A DNA stretch of 17,102 nucleotides from Caulobacteraceae bacterium. GTDB taxonomy: Bacteria; Pseudomonadota; Alphaproteobacteria; Caulobacterales; Caulobacteraceae. Below, piece by piece: positions 1 to 8,541 of the stretch. The stretch spans positions 1 to 17,102 of the forward strand of contig PLFA01000099.1 of assembly GCA_003136615.1 (NCBI GenBank), in the 5' to 3' direction. Below the pieces are notes generated by a model that saw only the letters and a program-made list of their open reading frames with translations, did not search any database and was not told where the DNA came from. The position numbers and the translations under genes are program-made. Position 1 is the first letter of the stretch. Every line of letters begins with the position of its first letter.

Positions 1-300
1 GTGCACAAGCAGGTTTATATCTATGGCGGCCTCGATACGGGTCCCACCGAGCTCAATCGCGGCTTTGGCATGGCCTGGGGCGTGGGCGGCTGGCTCCTTA
101 CCCCCTTCCTGCAAAAGATCGGCCCCGCTGAAGGCCAGGCGCTGCGCGAGCGCGTTGCCCGGGAGATCACCACCACGTTCGCCAGTCACTATGACCGCGT
201 CATCTCCCTGGCGGAGACCTTGGATATTGAAATCATCACCGCCTACAACCGCCGCGCGACCGGTCAGAAGTATCTGATCAATCCGAACAAGGATGTGTGA
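1..300 (+). CDS. C-terminal part of an MDR-family (zinc-binding dehydrogenase / quinone reductase-like) oxidoreductase, cut by the window start
   Basis: The frame is open from base 1 to the TGA at 298-300 and encodes about 99 residues. The GTG at base 1 is probably an internal Val codon, because the residues look like the end of a longer enzyme. The stretch near residues 5-40 (QVYIYGGLD, then an FGMAWG..GGWLL segment) followed by a helix with TTTFASHYDR resembles the C-terminal catalytic region of medium-chain dehydrogenases of the NADPH:quinone reductase type. The Rossmann fold and any zinc ligands would lie upstream, outside the window. The SDR gene follows 66 bases later on the same strand, so the two may form an operon. 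The family call rests on this short tail only, and the substrate is unknown. Confidence 0.55.
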   Translation: MHKQVYIYGGLDTGPTELNRGFGMAWGVGGWLLTPFLQKIGPAEGQALRERVAREITTTFASHYDRVISLAETLDIEIITAYNRRATGQKYLINPNKDV

Positions 301-366
301 TCAGCGTCGCCGATTCGGCCGAGCCGACATGAGACGCCGAGAGGCTTTTGCAGAGGACGCTCTTTC

Positions 367-1131
367 GTGGAGCTAAAGGGCAAAATCGTGGTCATCACCG
401 GCGCCGCTGGAGGGATCGGGCGAGCCATGGCCCGGCGTTTCGCAAAGGAGGGACCGCGTCGCATCATCTGTGCTGATCTTGATGGGCCAGGCGCCATGGC
501 CGTGGCCGCCGAAGTTGGTGGCTGGGGTCTTGCAACCGACGTCTCCAGGGAGGCGGACATCGTCTCCCTCATTGAGACCGTTGAGGCTGAAGAGGGTCCC
601 ATAGACCTCTTCTGTTCCAACGCCGGCATCGGTATTGGCGGCGGCGCCGAGGCTCCTGACGCGGGCTGGACGCGAATCTGGGAGATCAATGTCATGGCCC
701 ATGTGTGGGCCGCGCGAGCCCTGGTGCCGCTCATGAGCGCGCGCGGAGGCGGCTATCTCCTGAATACCGCCTCCGCCGCGGGTCTGCTCTCCCAGATTGG
801 CTCCGCGCCCTATGCGGTGACCAAGCACGCGGCGGTGGGCCTGGCTGAGTGGCTGGCGATTACCCACGGCGATCAGGGGATCAAGGTGTCGGTGCTGTGC
901 CCGCAGGCCGTGCGCACGGCCATGACCGCGGCAAATCCCGAAGGTGTGGCCAGCATTGACGGGATGATGGAGCCTGAAGAGGTCGCAGATGACTGTGTGG
1001 CGGCCATCGCCACCGAGCAGTTTCTCATCCTGCCCCACCCCGAGGTTCTGGATTACATGCGGCGCAAGACCGGGGACTATGATCGCTGGATCGGCGGCAT
1101 GCGCAAACTCAACCGGCGATTTCAGGGGTGA
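367..1131 (+). CDS. SDR-family NAD(P)-dependent oxidoreductase
   Basis: This 254-residue protein has the usual length and motif order of a classical short-chain dehydrogenase/reductase. The cofactor loop TGAAGGIG is at residues 11-18. Asp37 at the end of the second beta strand favours NAD(H) over NADP(H). The NAG motif is at 85-87, the structural Asn at 108, and the catalytic Ser136, Tyr149 and Lys153 form the S-x12-Y-x3-K pattern. The start is GTG with a modest purine-rich ribosome site (AGAGGA) about 10 bases upstream. It would oxidise an alcohol or reduce a carbonyl; nothing in the sequence fixes the substrate. It follows an MDR dehydrogenase tail and precedes a DUF1993 gene by 45 bases, so one transcript is likely. 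The family is certain and the specific role is open. Confidence 0.92.
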   Translation: MELKGKIVVITGAAGGIGRAMARRFAKEGPRRIICADLDGPGAMAVAAEVGGWGLATDVSREADIVSLIETVEAEEGPIDLFCSNAGIGIGGGAEAPDAGWTRIWEINVMAHVWAARALVPLMSARGGGYLLNTASAAGLLSQIGSAPYAVTKHAAVGLAEWLAITHGDQGIKVSVLCPQAVRTAMTAANPEGVASIDGMMEPEEVADDCVAAIATEQFLILPHPEVLDYMRRKTGDYDRWIGGMRKLNRRFQG

Positions 1132-1176
1132 CGGCCTTCCGCCTGCCCCTGCCTTGCCCCAAGCGAAAGCAAAGAC

Positions 1177-1698
1177 ATGAGCATTTCCCTCTATGACGCG
1201 AGCGTCGCGAGCTACATTCAGACCGCGACCGCCGTGGCGGCCTTTCTCGATCGCGGACTCACCCATTGTCAGGATAACGGGACCGATCCCGAGGCGTTGG
1301 TCGAAACCCGACTCTTCGCGGACATGGCGCCCCTCCGCTTCCAGATCGTTTCGGTTGTTCACCACTCCATCGACGCTGTTGACGGCATGAAGTCTGGCAT
1401 CTTCGGACCGCCTACGGATCAGAAGCCGCACGACTATGCGGGGCTACAAAAGCTGGTCGCGGATGCTCTCTTGGCTCTCAAGGCCCTCACCCATGAAGAG
1501 GTCAATGCGCTCAGCGGCAAGGATGTGGTCTTTCAGATCGGGGAACGTCGGGTCCCGTTCACAGCGGAAGGTTTTCTGCTCTCCTTCTCCCTGCCCAACT
1601 TCCATTTCCACGCCACGACGAGTTACGACATACTGCGCAGCCAAGGCGTGCCGCTGGGCAAGCGCGACTATATGGGGCCCCTGCGCATCAAGACCTGA
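1177..1698 (+). CDS. DUF1993 domain protein (DinB-like helical bundle)
   Basis: The 173-residue protein matches what I recall of the DUF1993 family, whose members have a DinB/YfiT-like four-helix bundle and no settled function. The family signature is at the C-terminal end: SLPNFHFHATTSYDILR at residues 138-154, then GVPLGKRDYMG at 157-167. Conserved histidines are visible at 62-63 (VVHHS) and at 143 and 145; in DinB-like folds such histidines often bind a metal, which is inference here. There is no signal peptide or membrane segment, so it is probably cytoplasmic. The start is ATG with no strong Shine-Dalgarno. It is the last gene of the left plus-strand group, and its stop is 22 bases from the stop of the convergent AIM24 gene. 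Confidence 0.85.
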   Translation: MSISLYDASVASYIQTATAVAAFLDRGLTHCQDNGTDPEALVETRLFADMAPLRFQIVSVVHHSIDAVDGMKSGIFGPPTDQKPHDYAGLQKLVADALLALKALTHEEVNALSGKDVVFQIGERRVPFTAEGFLLSFSLPNFHFHATTSYDILRSQGVPLGKRDYMGPLRIKT

Positions 1699-1720
1699 GG
1701 CCGGTAGCGCGCGCGACGGC

Positions 1721-2497
1721 TTAGTTGTCACTCCCGAGGATCCCGCCCAGAATCCCGCCCATCAGGCCGCCGGCGGCAAGTCCGGCGCCGAGGCCGCCGC
1801 CCCCGCCATTGTGTTCCCCTCCTGGCATGTAACGGGCGATCTCCTCGGCGAGGTTGATGATCGGCATGGATTGCAGCCAGACATCGCCCGGCCCCGTGAG
1901 GCTCGCCAGAAACAGACCTTCGCCCCCGAAGAGAATGTTTCGGAAGCCTGGTACGAGCTGAATATCGAAGGAGACCGTGGGCTCGTGCACGCCTACATGG
2001 CCGGCGTGAACGAAGAGGCGTTCGCCGGGCGCCAGACGCCTGGGGATGACCTCGCCAGAAAGATCAAGAAAGACCGTTCCCGGCCCGACCACCCTTTGAA
2101 GGATGAACCCCGCGCCCCCGAAGAAGCCCGAGCCGATTCGCTGCTGCCAGGCGAGTTCGAGGGTGACCGACCGCTCCGCGCAGAGAAACGTCTCCTTGCG
2201 GCAGATCAGGGATTCCCCCGCGCGGAGGGTCCTCGCCATAATTGTGCCGGGAAAGCGCGGCGCGAAGGCCACATGTCCGCCGCGCATCTCGCCGGTGAAT
2301 TCGGTGACAAAAAAGCTGCCCCCCGTCAGGCTGCGCTTAAGGCCGGCGAACAGGCCGCCCCCGGTGTGAGTGTGCATGCGTACGCCGTCTGTCATCCAGG
2401 CCATGGCGGCGGTCTGGCTATAGACGGTTTCGTTCGGCGCCAGGTCGACGCCGACGGTTTGCATCACCGTTCCAGAAATCTCGAATCGCATCGTCAT
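1721..2497 (-). CDS. AIM24 family protein (TIGR00266-like, DUF124)
   Basis: The 258-residue protein looks like the AIM24/TIGR00266 family: a repetitive beta-rich protein with many Gly turns (GGGLFAGLKR, RFPGTIMAR, GFFGGAGFILQ, FDIQLVPGFRNILFGGEGLFLASLTGPG). It ends in a flexible glycine-rich tail from about residue 227, which is common in this family. Bacterial members have no agreed biochemical role; the fungal namesake is a mitochondrial inner-membrane protein. No signal peptide is seen. The first ATG (2495-2497) has a GAGGGGG ribosome site only about two bases upstream, so the second ATG, at 2489-2491, is an equally good start. It lies 42 bases downstream of fhs on the same strand and may be read from the same transcript, although no functional link is evident. 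Confidence 0.85.
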   Translation of the reverse strand: MTMRFEISGTVMQTVGVDLAPNETVYSQTAAMAWMTDGVRMHTHTGGGLFAGLKRSLTGGSFFVTEFTGEMRGGHVAFAPRFPGTIMARTLRAGESLICRKETFLCAERSVTLELAWQQRIGSGFFGGAGFILQRVVGPGTVFLDLSGEVIPRRLAPGERLFVHAGHVGVHEPTVSFDIQLVPGFRNILFGGEGLFLASLTGPGDVWLQSMPIINLAEEIARYMPGGEHNGGGGGLGAGLAAGGLMGGILGGILGSDN

Positions 2498-2539
2498 TTC
2501 CCCCTCATTCTGCGCGATCCTACAATCAGGTCACCAAGC

Positions 2540-4210
2540 CTAGAAGAGGCCCTCGATGCGTCCCTCTCCGTCGAGCCCGATGCGTTCGGCGGCGGGATGG
2601 CGGGGGAGGCCGGGCATGGTCATGATCTCCCCGCATATGGCCACCACGAAGCCCGCCCCCGCCGAAAGCCGCACGTCCCGAATATGAACCTCATGGCCAG
2701 AGGGCGCGCCCAGGGCTTCGGGGTCAGTGGAGAAGCTATATTGGGTCTTCGCCATGCAGACCGGCAGACCTCCAAAACCCGCCTTGGTCCATTGCGCCAG
2801 CCGGCTCCGCACGGCTTTGTCGGCGGTAACCGCGCCGGCGCCATAGATCTCACGGGCGACGGTCCCTATCTTCGCCCACAGGGGTTGATCATCGGCGTAG
2901 AGCGGCGCGAAACGCGCCTTCCCGCTCTCCACCAACTCCACGACCTTGCGCGCCAGAGTTTCCGCCCCTGCGCCCCCTTCGGCCCAATGGCGGCACAGAA
3001 TCGCCTCCGCGCCCGCGCGCCGGACAAAGGTCTCAACCTCGGCGATCTCGGCGGGACTGTCGCTGACGAAGTGATTGATCGCCACGGTCACCGGCACGCC
3101 GAACCGGCGCACATTGGCGATATGACGCCCCAGATTCTCGCAACCCCGCGCCAGGGCGGCCAGATTCTCCCGGCTGAGATCCCCACGGGCAACGCCGCCA
3201 TTCATCTTCAGTGAACGGATCGTGGCCACGATGACCGCCGCCGCCGGCGTCAGTCCGGCCTGCCGGCACTTGATATCAAAGAACTTCTCGGCTCCGAGGT
3301 CGGCCCCGAAACCCGCCTCGGTGACCACGTAGTCCGCCAACGCCAGGGCGGTCCGGGTCGCTGTGACGGAATTGCAGCCATGGGCGATATTGGCGAAGGG
3401 GCCGCCATGAATCAGGGCCGGTGAGCCTTCCAGGGTCTGGACGAGATTCGGCTGGAACGCGTCCTTGAGCAGCGCCGCCATGGCGCCGTCCGCCTCCAGA
3501 TCGGCGCATGTGACGGCCTTTCCATCCAGGCCATATCCCACGATGATCCGTCCCAGCCGGGCCTGGAGATCGGCGAGATCCGTCGCGAGGCACAGGATCG
3601 CCATGACCTCAGAGGCCACGGTGATGTCAAAGCCTGTCTCGGCGGGGGCGCCATTGCCGCCCAAGGAGGCCACGATCTGGCGCAGGCTCCGGTCGTTCAT
3701 ATCCAGCACCCGGCGCCAGACGATCCGCCTAGGGTCGAGCGCGGGGTCCCGGCGCCAATAGAGATGGTTATCCACCATGGCCGAGAGCAGGTTGTGGGCG
3801 CTGGTGATGGCGTGAAAATCACCGGTGAAATGAAGGTTGATGTCCTCCATCGGAATGACCTGCGAATGCCCGCCGCCCGTGGCGCCGCCCTTCTGACCAA
3901 AGCAGGGGCCTAGTGACGGTTCGCGCAGACAAATCGCCGCCCGCTTGCCAATACGGTTCAGGGCGTCGCCAAGGCCGACGGTGGTGGTGGTCTTGCCTTC
4001 ACCCGCGGGTGTGGGGCTCATGGCGGTGACGAGGACCAGCGCGCCTTGGGGCTTACCCTCCCGCGCCAGACCTTGGATAAAGCTCCCGGCGATCTTAGCC
4101 TTATCGGCGCCATAGGGAATGAGGGCGCCGTGTGGGATGCCCAAAGCCACGCCGACCTCCGTGATCGGACGGGGCCGGGCGGCGCGAGCGATCTCGATGT
4201 CTGTCGGCAA
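2540..4210 (-). CDS. fhs: Formate--tetrahydrofolate ligase
   Basis: Fhs joins formate to tetrahydrofolate using ATP, giving 10-formyl-THF for purine, fMet-tRNA and serine metabolism. The 556-residue length is normal for the family. Visible motifs include the ATP P-loop TPAGEGKTTT (67-76), REPSLGPCFG (97-106), the Gly-rich KGGATGGG (107-114), the MEDINLHFTGDFHAI block (121-135) and GGPFANIAHGCNSV in the middle of the protein. The Gly-rich loop has Thr111 where I expect Ala, a mild change. The start is TTG (CAA at 4208-4210 on the plus strand). It is supported by a perfect AGGAGG six bases upstream on the minus strand and by the expected N-terminus. No folD lies beside it. It diverges from the sulfatase-like gene. 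Confidence 0.97.
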   Translation of the reverse strand: MPTDIEIARAARPRPITEVGVALGIPHGALIPYGADKAKIAGSFIQGLAREGKPQGALVLVTAMSPTPAGEGKTTTTVGLGDALNRIGKRAAICLREPSLGPCFGQKGGATGGGHSQVIPMEDINLHFTGDFHAITSAHNLLSAMVDNHLYWRRDPALDPRRIVWRRVLDMNDRSLRQIVASLGGNGAPAETGFDITVASEVMAILCLATDLADLQARLGRIIVGYGLDGKAVTCADLEADGAMAALLKDAFQPNLVQTLEGSPALIHGGPFANIAHGCNSVTATRTALALADYVVTEAGFGADLGAEKFFDIKCRQAGLTPAAAVIVATIRSLKMNGGVARGDLSRENLAALARGCENLGRHIANVRRFGVPVTVAINHFVSDSPAEIAEVETFVRRAGAEAILCRHWAEGGAGAETLARKVVELVESGKARFAPLYADDQPLWAKIGTVAREIYGAGAVTADKAVRSRLAQWTKAGFGGLPVCMAKTQYSFSTDPEALGAPSGHEVHIRDVRLSAGAGFVVAICGEIMTMPGLPRHPAAERIGLDGEGRIEGLF

Positions 4211-4216
4211 TGGGCC

Positions 4217-4222
4217 CCTCCT
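4217..4222 (-). promoter_or_regulatory. Strong ribosome binding site that sets the TTG start of fhs
   Basis: The plus strand reads CCTCCT here, which is AGGAGG on the minus strand. It ends six bases before the TTG codon of fhs. It is one of the best Shine-Dalgarno matches in the window and is the main reason for accepting the rare start codon. Confidence 0.75.
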
Positions 4223-4338
4223 GGTCGTTGTCTACAAATTTGACGGATAGACTTAGGTGAAGTCGCCCAGCCCCCGCAAACCCTCCTTCACGCCTTTGGC
4301 TTTCGCGGTGGCGGCGCGGGTGATAGCGCCGGGGCGTG

Positions 4339-5802
4339 ATGAACATTCTGCTGATCACCCTGGATCAATTTCGCGGCGATGCTCTGGGCGCCGCCGGCCA
4401 CCCCGTGGTCAAGACCCCCAACCTTGATCGCCTGGCTCGGGAGGGGCTGCGTCTCTCCCGGCACTATGCTCAAGCCGCCCCGTGTGGCCCCGGACGCGCC
4501 AGCCTTTACACGGGCCTCTATCAGACGACCCACCGCGTGGTCGCCAATGGCACGCCCCTGGATCAACGGTTTGACAACATCGCCAAGGCCGCGCGCCGCG
4601 CGGGTTATAGGCCAACCTTGTTTGGCTACACCGATCAGGCCATTGATCCGCGCTTGACCGATGGCCCCCGCGACCCTCGGTTAAAGAGCTACGAAGAGGT
4701 GTTGCCGGGTTTCGATGTGGGCCTGCATCTGCCCATGGGGGAGCCCGCGCCTTGGCTCACCTGGCTGAGGGGCAAGGGCCACAGTATTGCGGACAACCCT
4801 CATGTGGCGCTTGAGACTGAGCCGGCCCGCCCCGCTGAACATAGCATGGCGGCCTTTGTCACCGATGAGATGATCGCTTGGCTCGGCCGCCAGGGGCGGC
4901 CGTGGTTCGCCCACCTCAGTCATCTGCGACCTCATCCGCCCTATGCGGCCGCCGGTCATTTCGCCGAGCTTTATGATCCTGGCGAGATGCCCGCGCCCAT
5001 TTCGCGGGGTGAGACCAGCCACCCGCTCCATGCCGGGTTGCTGCGGAGCCCGGCCATGGCCGCGCCGAGGGACGCTGCGGCGATGGCGCGGCTGCAGGCT
5101 CAATATTTCGGCATGATCAGCGAGGTTGACTTCCAACTCGGGCGGCTATGGGCAGCGCTTGAGGCGCGCGGTGATTGGAATAACACCCTCATCGTGGTCA
5201 CCGCCGATCATGGCGAGCAGCTTGGCGATCATGGTCTTCTGGGGAAGGGGGGCTTCTTCGAGTCCAGCTATCACATCCTGGGGTTGATCCGCGATCCGCG
5301 CCCCGGCGCCGTCAGTGGGGCGGTTCTGGACCGTTTCAGCGAGAATATCGATCTTTTCCCCACGATCTGCGAGGCGATGGGGCTGGAGGTTCCGGCGCAA
5401 TGCGACGGCCTTCCCCTGACCCCCTTCCTGCGTGGCGAGGCTCCGCCGTGGTGGCGCGACGCCGCCCATTGGGAATGGGACTGGCGCTCTTTTTATCTCC
5501 GCGACGGGCCCCATCCCTGGCCGTGGGACCGGCGCCTGGAGCGGCAAAGCCTGGCCGTCCGGCGCGGCCCAGACGACGTCTATGTCCATTTCGCCGATGA
5601 GACGGCCCTGGCCTTCAACCTGGCGGTCGACCCGTCCTGGCGCACGCCTCTCAGCGATCCCGCGCGGATGCTTAAGGTGGCCCAGGCCCTTCTTACCTGG
5701 CGCGCCCGCCACGCGGACCGCACCCTGACCGGCATGCTGGTGGAGAACGGCGGGATTGGCCGCTGGCCACCCATGCCCCCGGGTTGGGATGCCTCCTCCT
5801 AA
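4339..5802 (+). CDS. Sulfatase-superfamily hydrolase (arylsulfatase / phosphonate monoester hydrolase-like)
   Basis: The 487-residue enzyme (numbered from the ATG at 4339) belongs to the alkaline phosphatase/sulfatase superfamily. Near the N-terminus NILLITLDQFRGD carries the first metal ligand, Asp9, followed by Gln10. The formylglycine-type motif C-x-P-x-R is complete as Cys49-Gly-Pro-Gly-Arg53, followed by ASLYTG. The distal metal site TADHGEQLGDHG gives Asp290, His291, Asp297 and His298, with Lys303 after it. The Asp-Gln start and the CGP.RASLYTGLY context resemble phosphonate monoester hydrolases/phosphodiesterases as I remember them, so the substrate may be a sulfate, phosphate or phosphonate ester. 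Activity would need Cys49 to be matured to formylglycine; no maturase gene is in the window. There is no signal peptide, so it is probably cytoplasmic. A GTG at 4336 directly precedes the ATG and could also start it. It converges on the M48 protease gene. Confidence 0.88.
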   Translation: MNILLITLDQFRGDALGAAGHPVVKTPNLDRLAREGLRLSRHYAQAAPCGPGRASLYTGLYQTTHRVVANGTPLDQRFDNIAKAARRAGYRPTLFGYTDQAIDPRLTDGPRDPRLKSYEEVLPGFDVGLHLPMGEPAPWLTWLRGKGHSIADNPHVALETEPARPAEHSMAAFVTDEMIAWLGRQGRPWFAHLSHLRPHPPYAAAGHFAELYDPGEMPAPISRGETSHPLHAGLLRSPAMAAPRDAAAMARLQAQYFGMISEVDFQLGRLWAALEARGDWNNTLIVVTADHGEQLGDHGLLGKGGFFESSYHILGLIRDPRPGAVSGAVLDRFSENIDLFPTICEAMGLEVPAQCDGLPLTPFLRGEAPPWWRDAAHWEWDWRSFYLRDGPHPWPWDRRLERQSLAVRRGPDDVYVHFADETALAFNLAVDPSWRTPLSDPARMLKVAQALLTWRARHADRTLTGMLVENGGIGRWPPMPPGWDASS

Positions 5803-5855
5803 CTCCCGCCTGACTGAATAGGCCCGCGAGCTTTAGGACGGCGACACCGCTCGGT

Positions 5856-7094
5856 CTATTTCGACGCCGCCGCGTCCAGGCCTTCCTGCCGCTCGGTTTC
5901 GGCGAGGTGCGCCGCTTTCCAGTTCATCGCGCGCTGGACCCGGCGCCTGACGCTGGGATGATCATAGAAGAGGAACTCCTCCACCGGCCCGGGCGAGTCT
6001 GCGCGATACTCGATGGTCTTGACCAGCGCCTTGGAAAGTCCGTCCGGCTCGTGGGCGACGCGCAAGGAGAAGGCGTCCGCGTCGGACTCTTCAAAGCGTG
6101 TGAAGGTCATGGTGAGGGGCGTCCCGAGTAGCCCAAGCGTGGAGAAGATGATGAGAAGAGTGGGCAAGCCGGTCGGGTCGGAGATGCCCAAGGCGCCGGT
6201 CTTCACCCACTTGTCAACGAGGGGAAACACCGCCTGGGCGATGGCGAAGCCAATCAGGGCCAGCAGGCTGAAGATGAGCGCGCCGATGATCACGTGGGCG
6301 CGCTTATAGTGGCCCATTTCATGGCCGACGACGCCGCGCACCTCCGCAATATCGGCGCCCTTGGCGAACATGACATCGCTCATGGCCACGCGCGCCGAGC
6401 CGAAGAGCCCCGAGACATTGGCCGTATAGCGGTTCGACTGTTTGGAGCCGTTGTAGATGTAGATCTTATCCGATGGCACGCCGGCGATCTTGGCGAGGGC
6501 GACAACCGCATCGCGGGTGGGGCCGGGCGGCGCCGGCGTATATTTATTGAACAAGGGCTCGATCAGAACCGGACCGAGGACGGTCAGGATGATGATAAAC
6601 AGTGCCGCCAGGCCGCTCGCCCAGGCCCACCACCACCTGGGGGTTCGTCGTATCAAAGCATAAAGCGCTGCGAGGAAAAGGCTCACCGCGATGATGTTGA
6701 TGACGAGGCCGATGGCCTGATCACTGAACCATCCGGCCAAGGGCTGACTGGTCAGACCATAGCTCTTTTCCCGCCACCACCCGGAATAGACGGACCAGGG
6801 CAGCTCAAGAATGGCGTCGCCGAGGATATAGACGCCGGCCGCAATCAGGCTGAACAGCCAGGGCCTGGGCCGCCCGCCGGTGATGGCTTGGCGCAACCCG
6901 CGCAGCAACCCAAGCCGGGCAATGATCAAGCTTGCCCCCACGCCCACGAGCCAGCCCCATAGAAGCAGCCAATGGCCGCCTTGGGTGTAGTGGATCGCCT
7001 TCACGCGCGCCGCAGCCGGCAGCGCCGAGAGAAGGACATTGGTTGCGGAGACGGGGTCGAAGGCGGCGATGGCGGTCTCTCCACGGGCAAACAC
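5856..7094 (-). CDS. M48-family integral membrane zinc metalloprotease (Ste24 / CAAX protease 1-like)
   Basis: The 412-residue protein has the layout of bacterial Ste24-like M48A peptidases: hydrophobic helices near residues 43-60, 80-97, 126-148 and 158-178, the zinc motif HEMGH (258-262), two more helices (about 267-291 and 311-330), then the third zinc ligand Glu336 in E-S-D-A-D and a C-terminal DHPSVRRRV. The N-terminal FDPVSATNVLLSALP..R and YTQGGHWLLLWGWLV fit the family. It would cleave substrates within or beside the inner membrane. Proteobacterial substrates are unknown to me, since CAAX prenylation is not expected. The start is GTG with no clear Shine-Dalgarno. It is divergent from ndh across 80 bases and convergent with the sulfatase-like gene. 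Confidence 0.93.
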   Translation of the reverse strand: MFARGETAIAAFDPVSATNVLLSALPAAARVKAIHYTQGGHWLLLWGWLVGVGASLIIARLGLLRGLRQAITGGRPRPWLFSLIAAGVYILGDAILELPWSVYSGWWREKSYGLTSQPLAGWFSDQAIGLVINIIAVSLFLAALYALIRRTPRWWWAWASGLAALFIIILTVLGPVLIEPLFNKYTPAPPGPTRDAVVALAKIAGVPSDKIYIYNGSKQSNRYTANVSGLFGSARVAMSDVMFAKGADIAEVRGVVGHEMGHYKRAHVIIGALIFSLLALIGFAIAQAVFPLVDKWVKTGALGISDPTGLPTLLIIFSTLGLLGTPLTMTFTRFEESDADAFSLRVAHEPDGLSKALVKTIEYRADSPGPVEEFLFYDHPSVRRRVQRAMNWKAAHLAETERQEGLDAAASK

Positions 7095-7174
7095 GATGTT
7101 TGTTGTTTATCAGACTTGCTGCGCCGCACTAAATTTGCGTCGGTGGCGGCGCGAACCACGCGAGGAACCTAGTA
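7095..7174. promoter_or_regulatory. Divergent control region between the M48 protease gene and ndh
   Basis: Both genes start outward from this 80-base gap, so promoters for both should lie in or near it. For the protease, the minus strand holds TTTAGT (7128-7133) and GATAAA (7106-7111) separated by 16 bases, a weak -35/-10 pair that would leave a very short leader. For ndh a GAGGA ribosome site (7162-7166) lies eight bases before the TTG start. No convincing plus-strand promoter or palindromic operator was found by eye. Confidence 0.35.
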
Positions 7175-8506
7175 TTGACCTCCAGCAAGTCCTCCGAGCC
7201 ACTACACCGTATCGTCGTGGCTGGCGGTGGCGCGGCCGGACTCGAACTGGTCTCCAAGCTCGGGGACACCCTGGGCAAGACAGGCAAGGCGCGGATCACC
7301 CTGGTGGATCGGGGCCGCACCCATCTGTGGAAACCCCTCCTGCATTCCGTGGCCGCCGGCAGCCTCCGTCGCTCGCAACACGAGTTGAACTATCTGGCTC
7401 AGGCCCAGTGGCGCCATTTCGACTTCACCCTGGGCGAGGTCACGGGCCTGGACCGGGCGGCGAAGGAACTCAAGGTTGGGGCGGTCTTCGACGAGGAAGC
7501 CCGCGAGATCGCCCCGCCCCGCGCCGTGCGGTACGATACCCTGGTCATGGCGATCGGCAGCGTCACGAACGATTTTGGAACGCCCGGCGCCGGTCAATTC
7601 GCCATCCCTCTGGAGACTCCGGAACAGGCGGCCCGCTTCAATCGCAGGCTGGTCAATGCCTGTCTGCGGGCCAATAGCCAGGAAGGCGCTATCCGCCCTG
7701 GGCAGCTTCATGTGGCGATTATCGGAGCGGGGGCCACGGGCACGGAGCTGGCCGCTGAATTGCACCGCACTGTGCGGGTGGTCGTGGCTTATGGCATGGA
7801 CCGGATCGACCCGGCGCGGGATGTGCGAATCATTCTGATCGAAGCCGCTGATCGCATTCTTCCCGCCCTTCCGGCGCGAATCTCGGACGCCACGGCCGCG
7901 CTCTTGGGGAAGCTGGGGGTCGATGTGCGGGTGCGCGCGCGTGTGGCGCGCGTAAGCGCGGAGGGCCTGACCCTTGCCGACGGAACCGAGATTCCGGCGG
8001 AACTGGTCGTCTGGACTGCGGGGGTGAAGGCGCCCGAGGTGCTGGCCGGGATCGATGGGCTGGAAACCAATCGTATCAACCAACTCGTGGTTCGCCAGAC
8101 CCTTGTGACCACACGCGATCCCGATGTCTTCGCCATCGGCGACTGCGCATCTTGCCCACGGCCGGACTCGCCCAATCCTGTCCCGCCCCGGGCCCAGGCC
8201 GCGCATCAGATGTCGGATCATATGGTCGGCCAAATCAGGCGACGGCTGGCGGGCCACCCCCTCACCCCCTACCGCTATCGCGACTTCGGCTCCCTGATAT
8301 CGCTGGGTAAATACAGCACGGTCGGCAGCCTCATGGGGTTTGTCGCCGGACGCGGGGTGATGATCGAGGGGCTGTTCGCCCGCCTGGTCTATAAATCTCT
8401 CTATAAGATGCATGAGACGGCGCTGCATGGCGGGCATGCGGTGGTCTGGCGCACGCTGGTGAGCATGCTGGGCCGGGGCCCCACCCCCAGCGTCAAGCTG
8501 CATTGA
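7175..8506 (+). CDS. ndh: Type II NADH dehydrogenase-like FAD/NAD(P) oxidoreductase
   Basis: The 443-residue protein has the two-dinucleotide-binding-domain layout of NDH-2, a peripheral membrane flavoenzyme that passes electrons from NADH to quinone without pumping protons. The FAD-binding GxGxxG is AGGGAAGLE (16-24), followed by TLVDR at the end of a beta strand and the HLWKPLLHSVAAGSL block (50-64). The NADH-binding loop IIGAGATGTELAAEL is at 182-196, and the second FAD contact FAIGDCA is at 319-325. PPRAQAAHQ at 337-345 is typical of NDH-2. The start is TTG with GAGGA eight bases upstream; the first internal candidates fall inside the FAD fold. A membrane-anchored hydrolase follows closely on the same strand. 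The symbol is by family; a related quinone-reducing flavoprotein is possible. Confidence 0.88.
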   Translation: MTSSKSSEPLHRIVVAGGGAAGLELVSKLGDTLGKTGKARITLVDRGRTHLWKPLLHSVAAGSLRRSQHELNYLAQAQWRHFDFTLGEVTGLDRAAKELKVGAVFDEEAREIAPPRAVRYDTLVMAIGSVTNDFGTPGAGQFAIPLETPEQAARFNRRLVNACLRANSQEGAIRPGQLHVAIIGAGATGTELAAELHRTVRVVVAYGMDRIDPARDVRIILIEAADRILPALPARISDATAALLGKLGVDVRVRARVARVSAEGLTLADGTEIPAELVVWTAGVKAPEVLAGIDGLETNRINQLVVRQTLVTTRDPDVFAIGDCASCPRPDSPNPVPPRAQAAHQMSDHMVGQIRRRLAGHPLTPYRYRDFGSLISLGKYSTVGSLMGFVAGRGVMIEGLFARLVYKSLYKMHETALHGGHAVVWRTLVSMLGRGPTPSVKLH

Positions 8507-8541
8507 GGCGCCGTTTGGCCGCGCGAAAGACGAGGACGATG

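Noticed and set aside
1436..3214. A 592-codon open frame on the plus strand
   Set aside because: It runs antisense through the AIM24 gene and much of fhs. The minus-strand products have clear family motifs, while this frame gives a low-complexity Arg/His/Pro-rich product with none, as expected for an open shadow frame in high-GC DNA.
7202..8503. A 433-codon open frame antisense to ndh
   Set aside because: The ndh frame carries both dinucleotide-binding motifs in the right order; the antisense product is His/Gln/Arg-rich and matches nothing I recognise.
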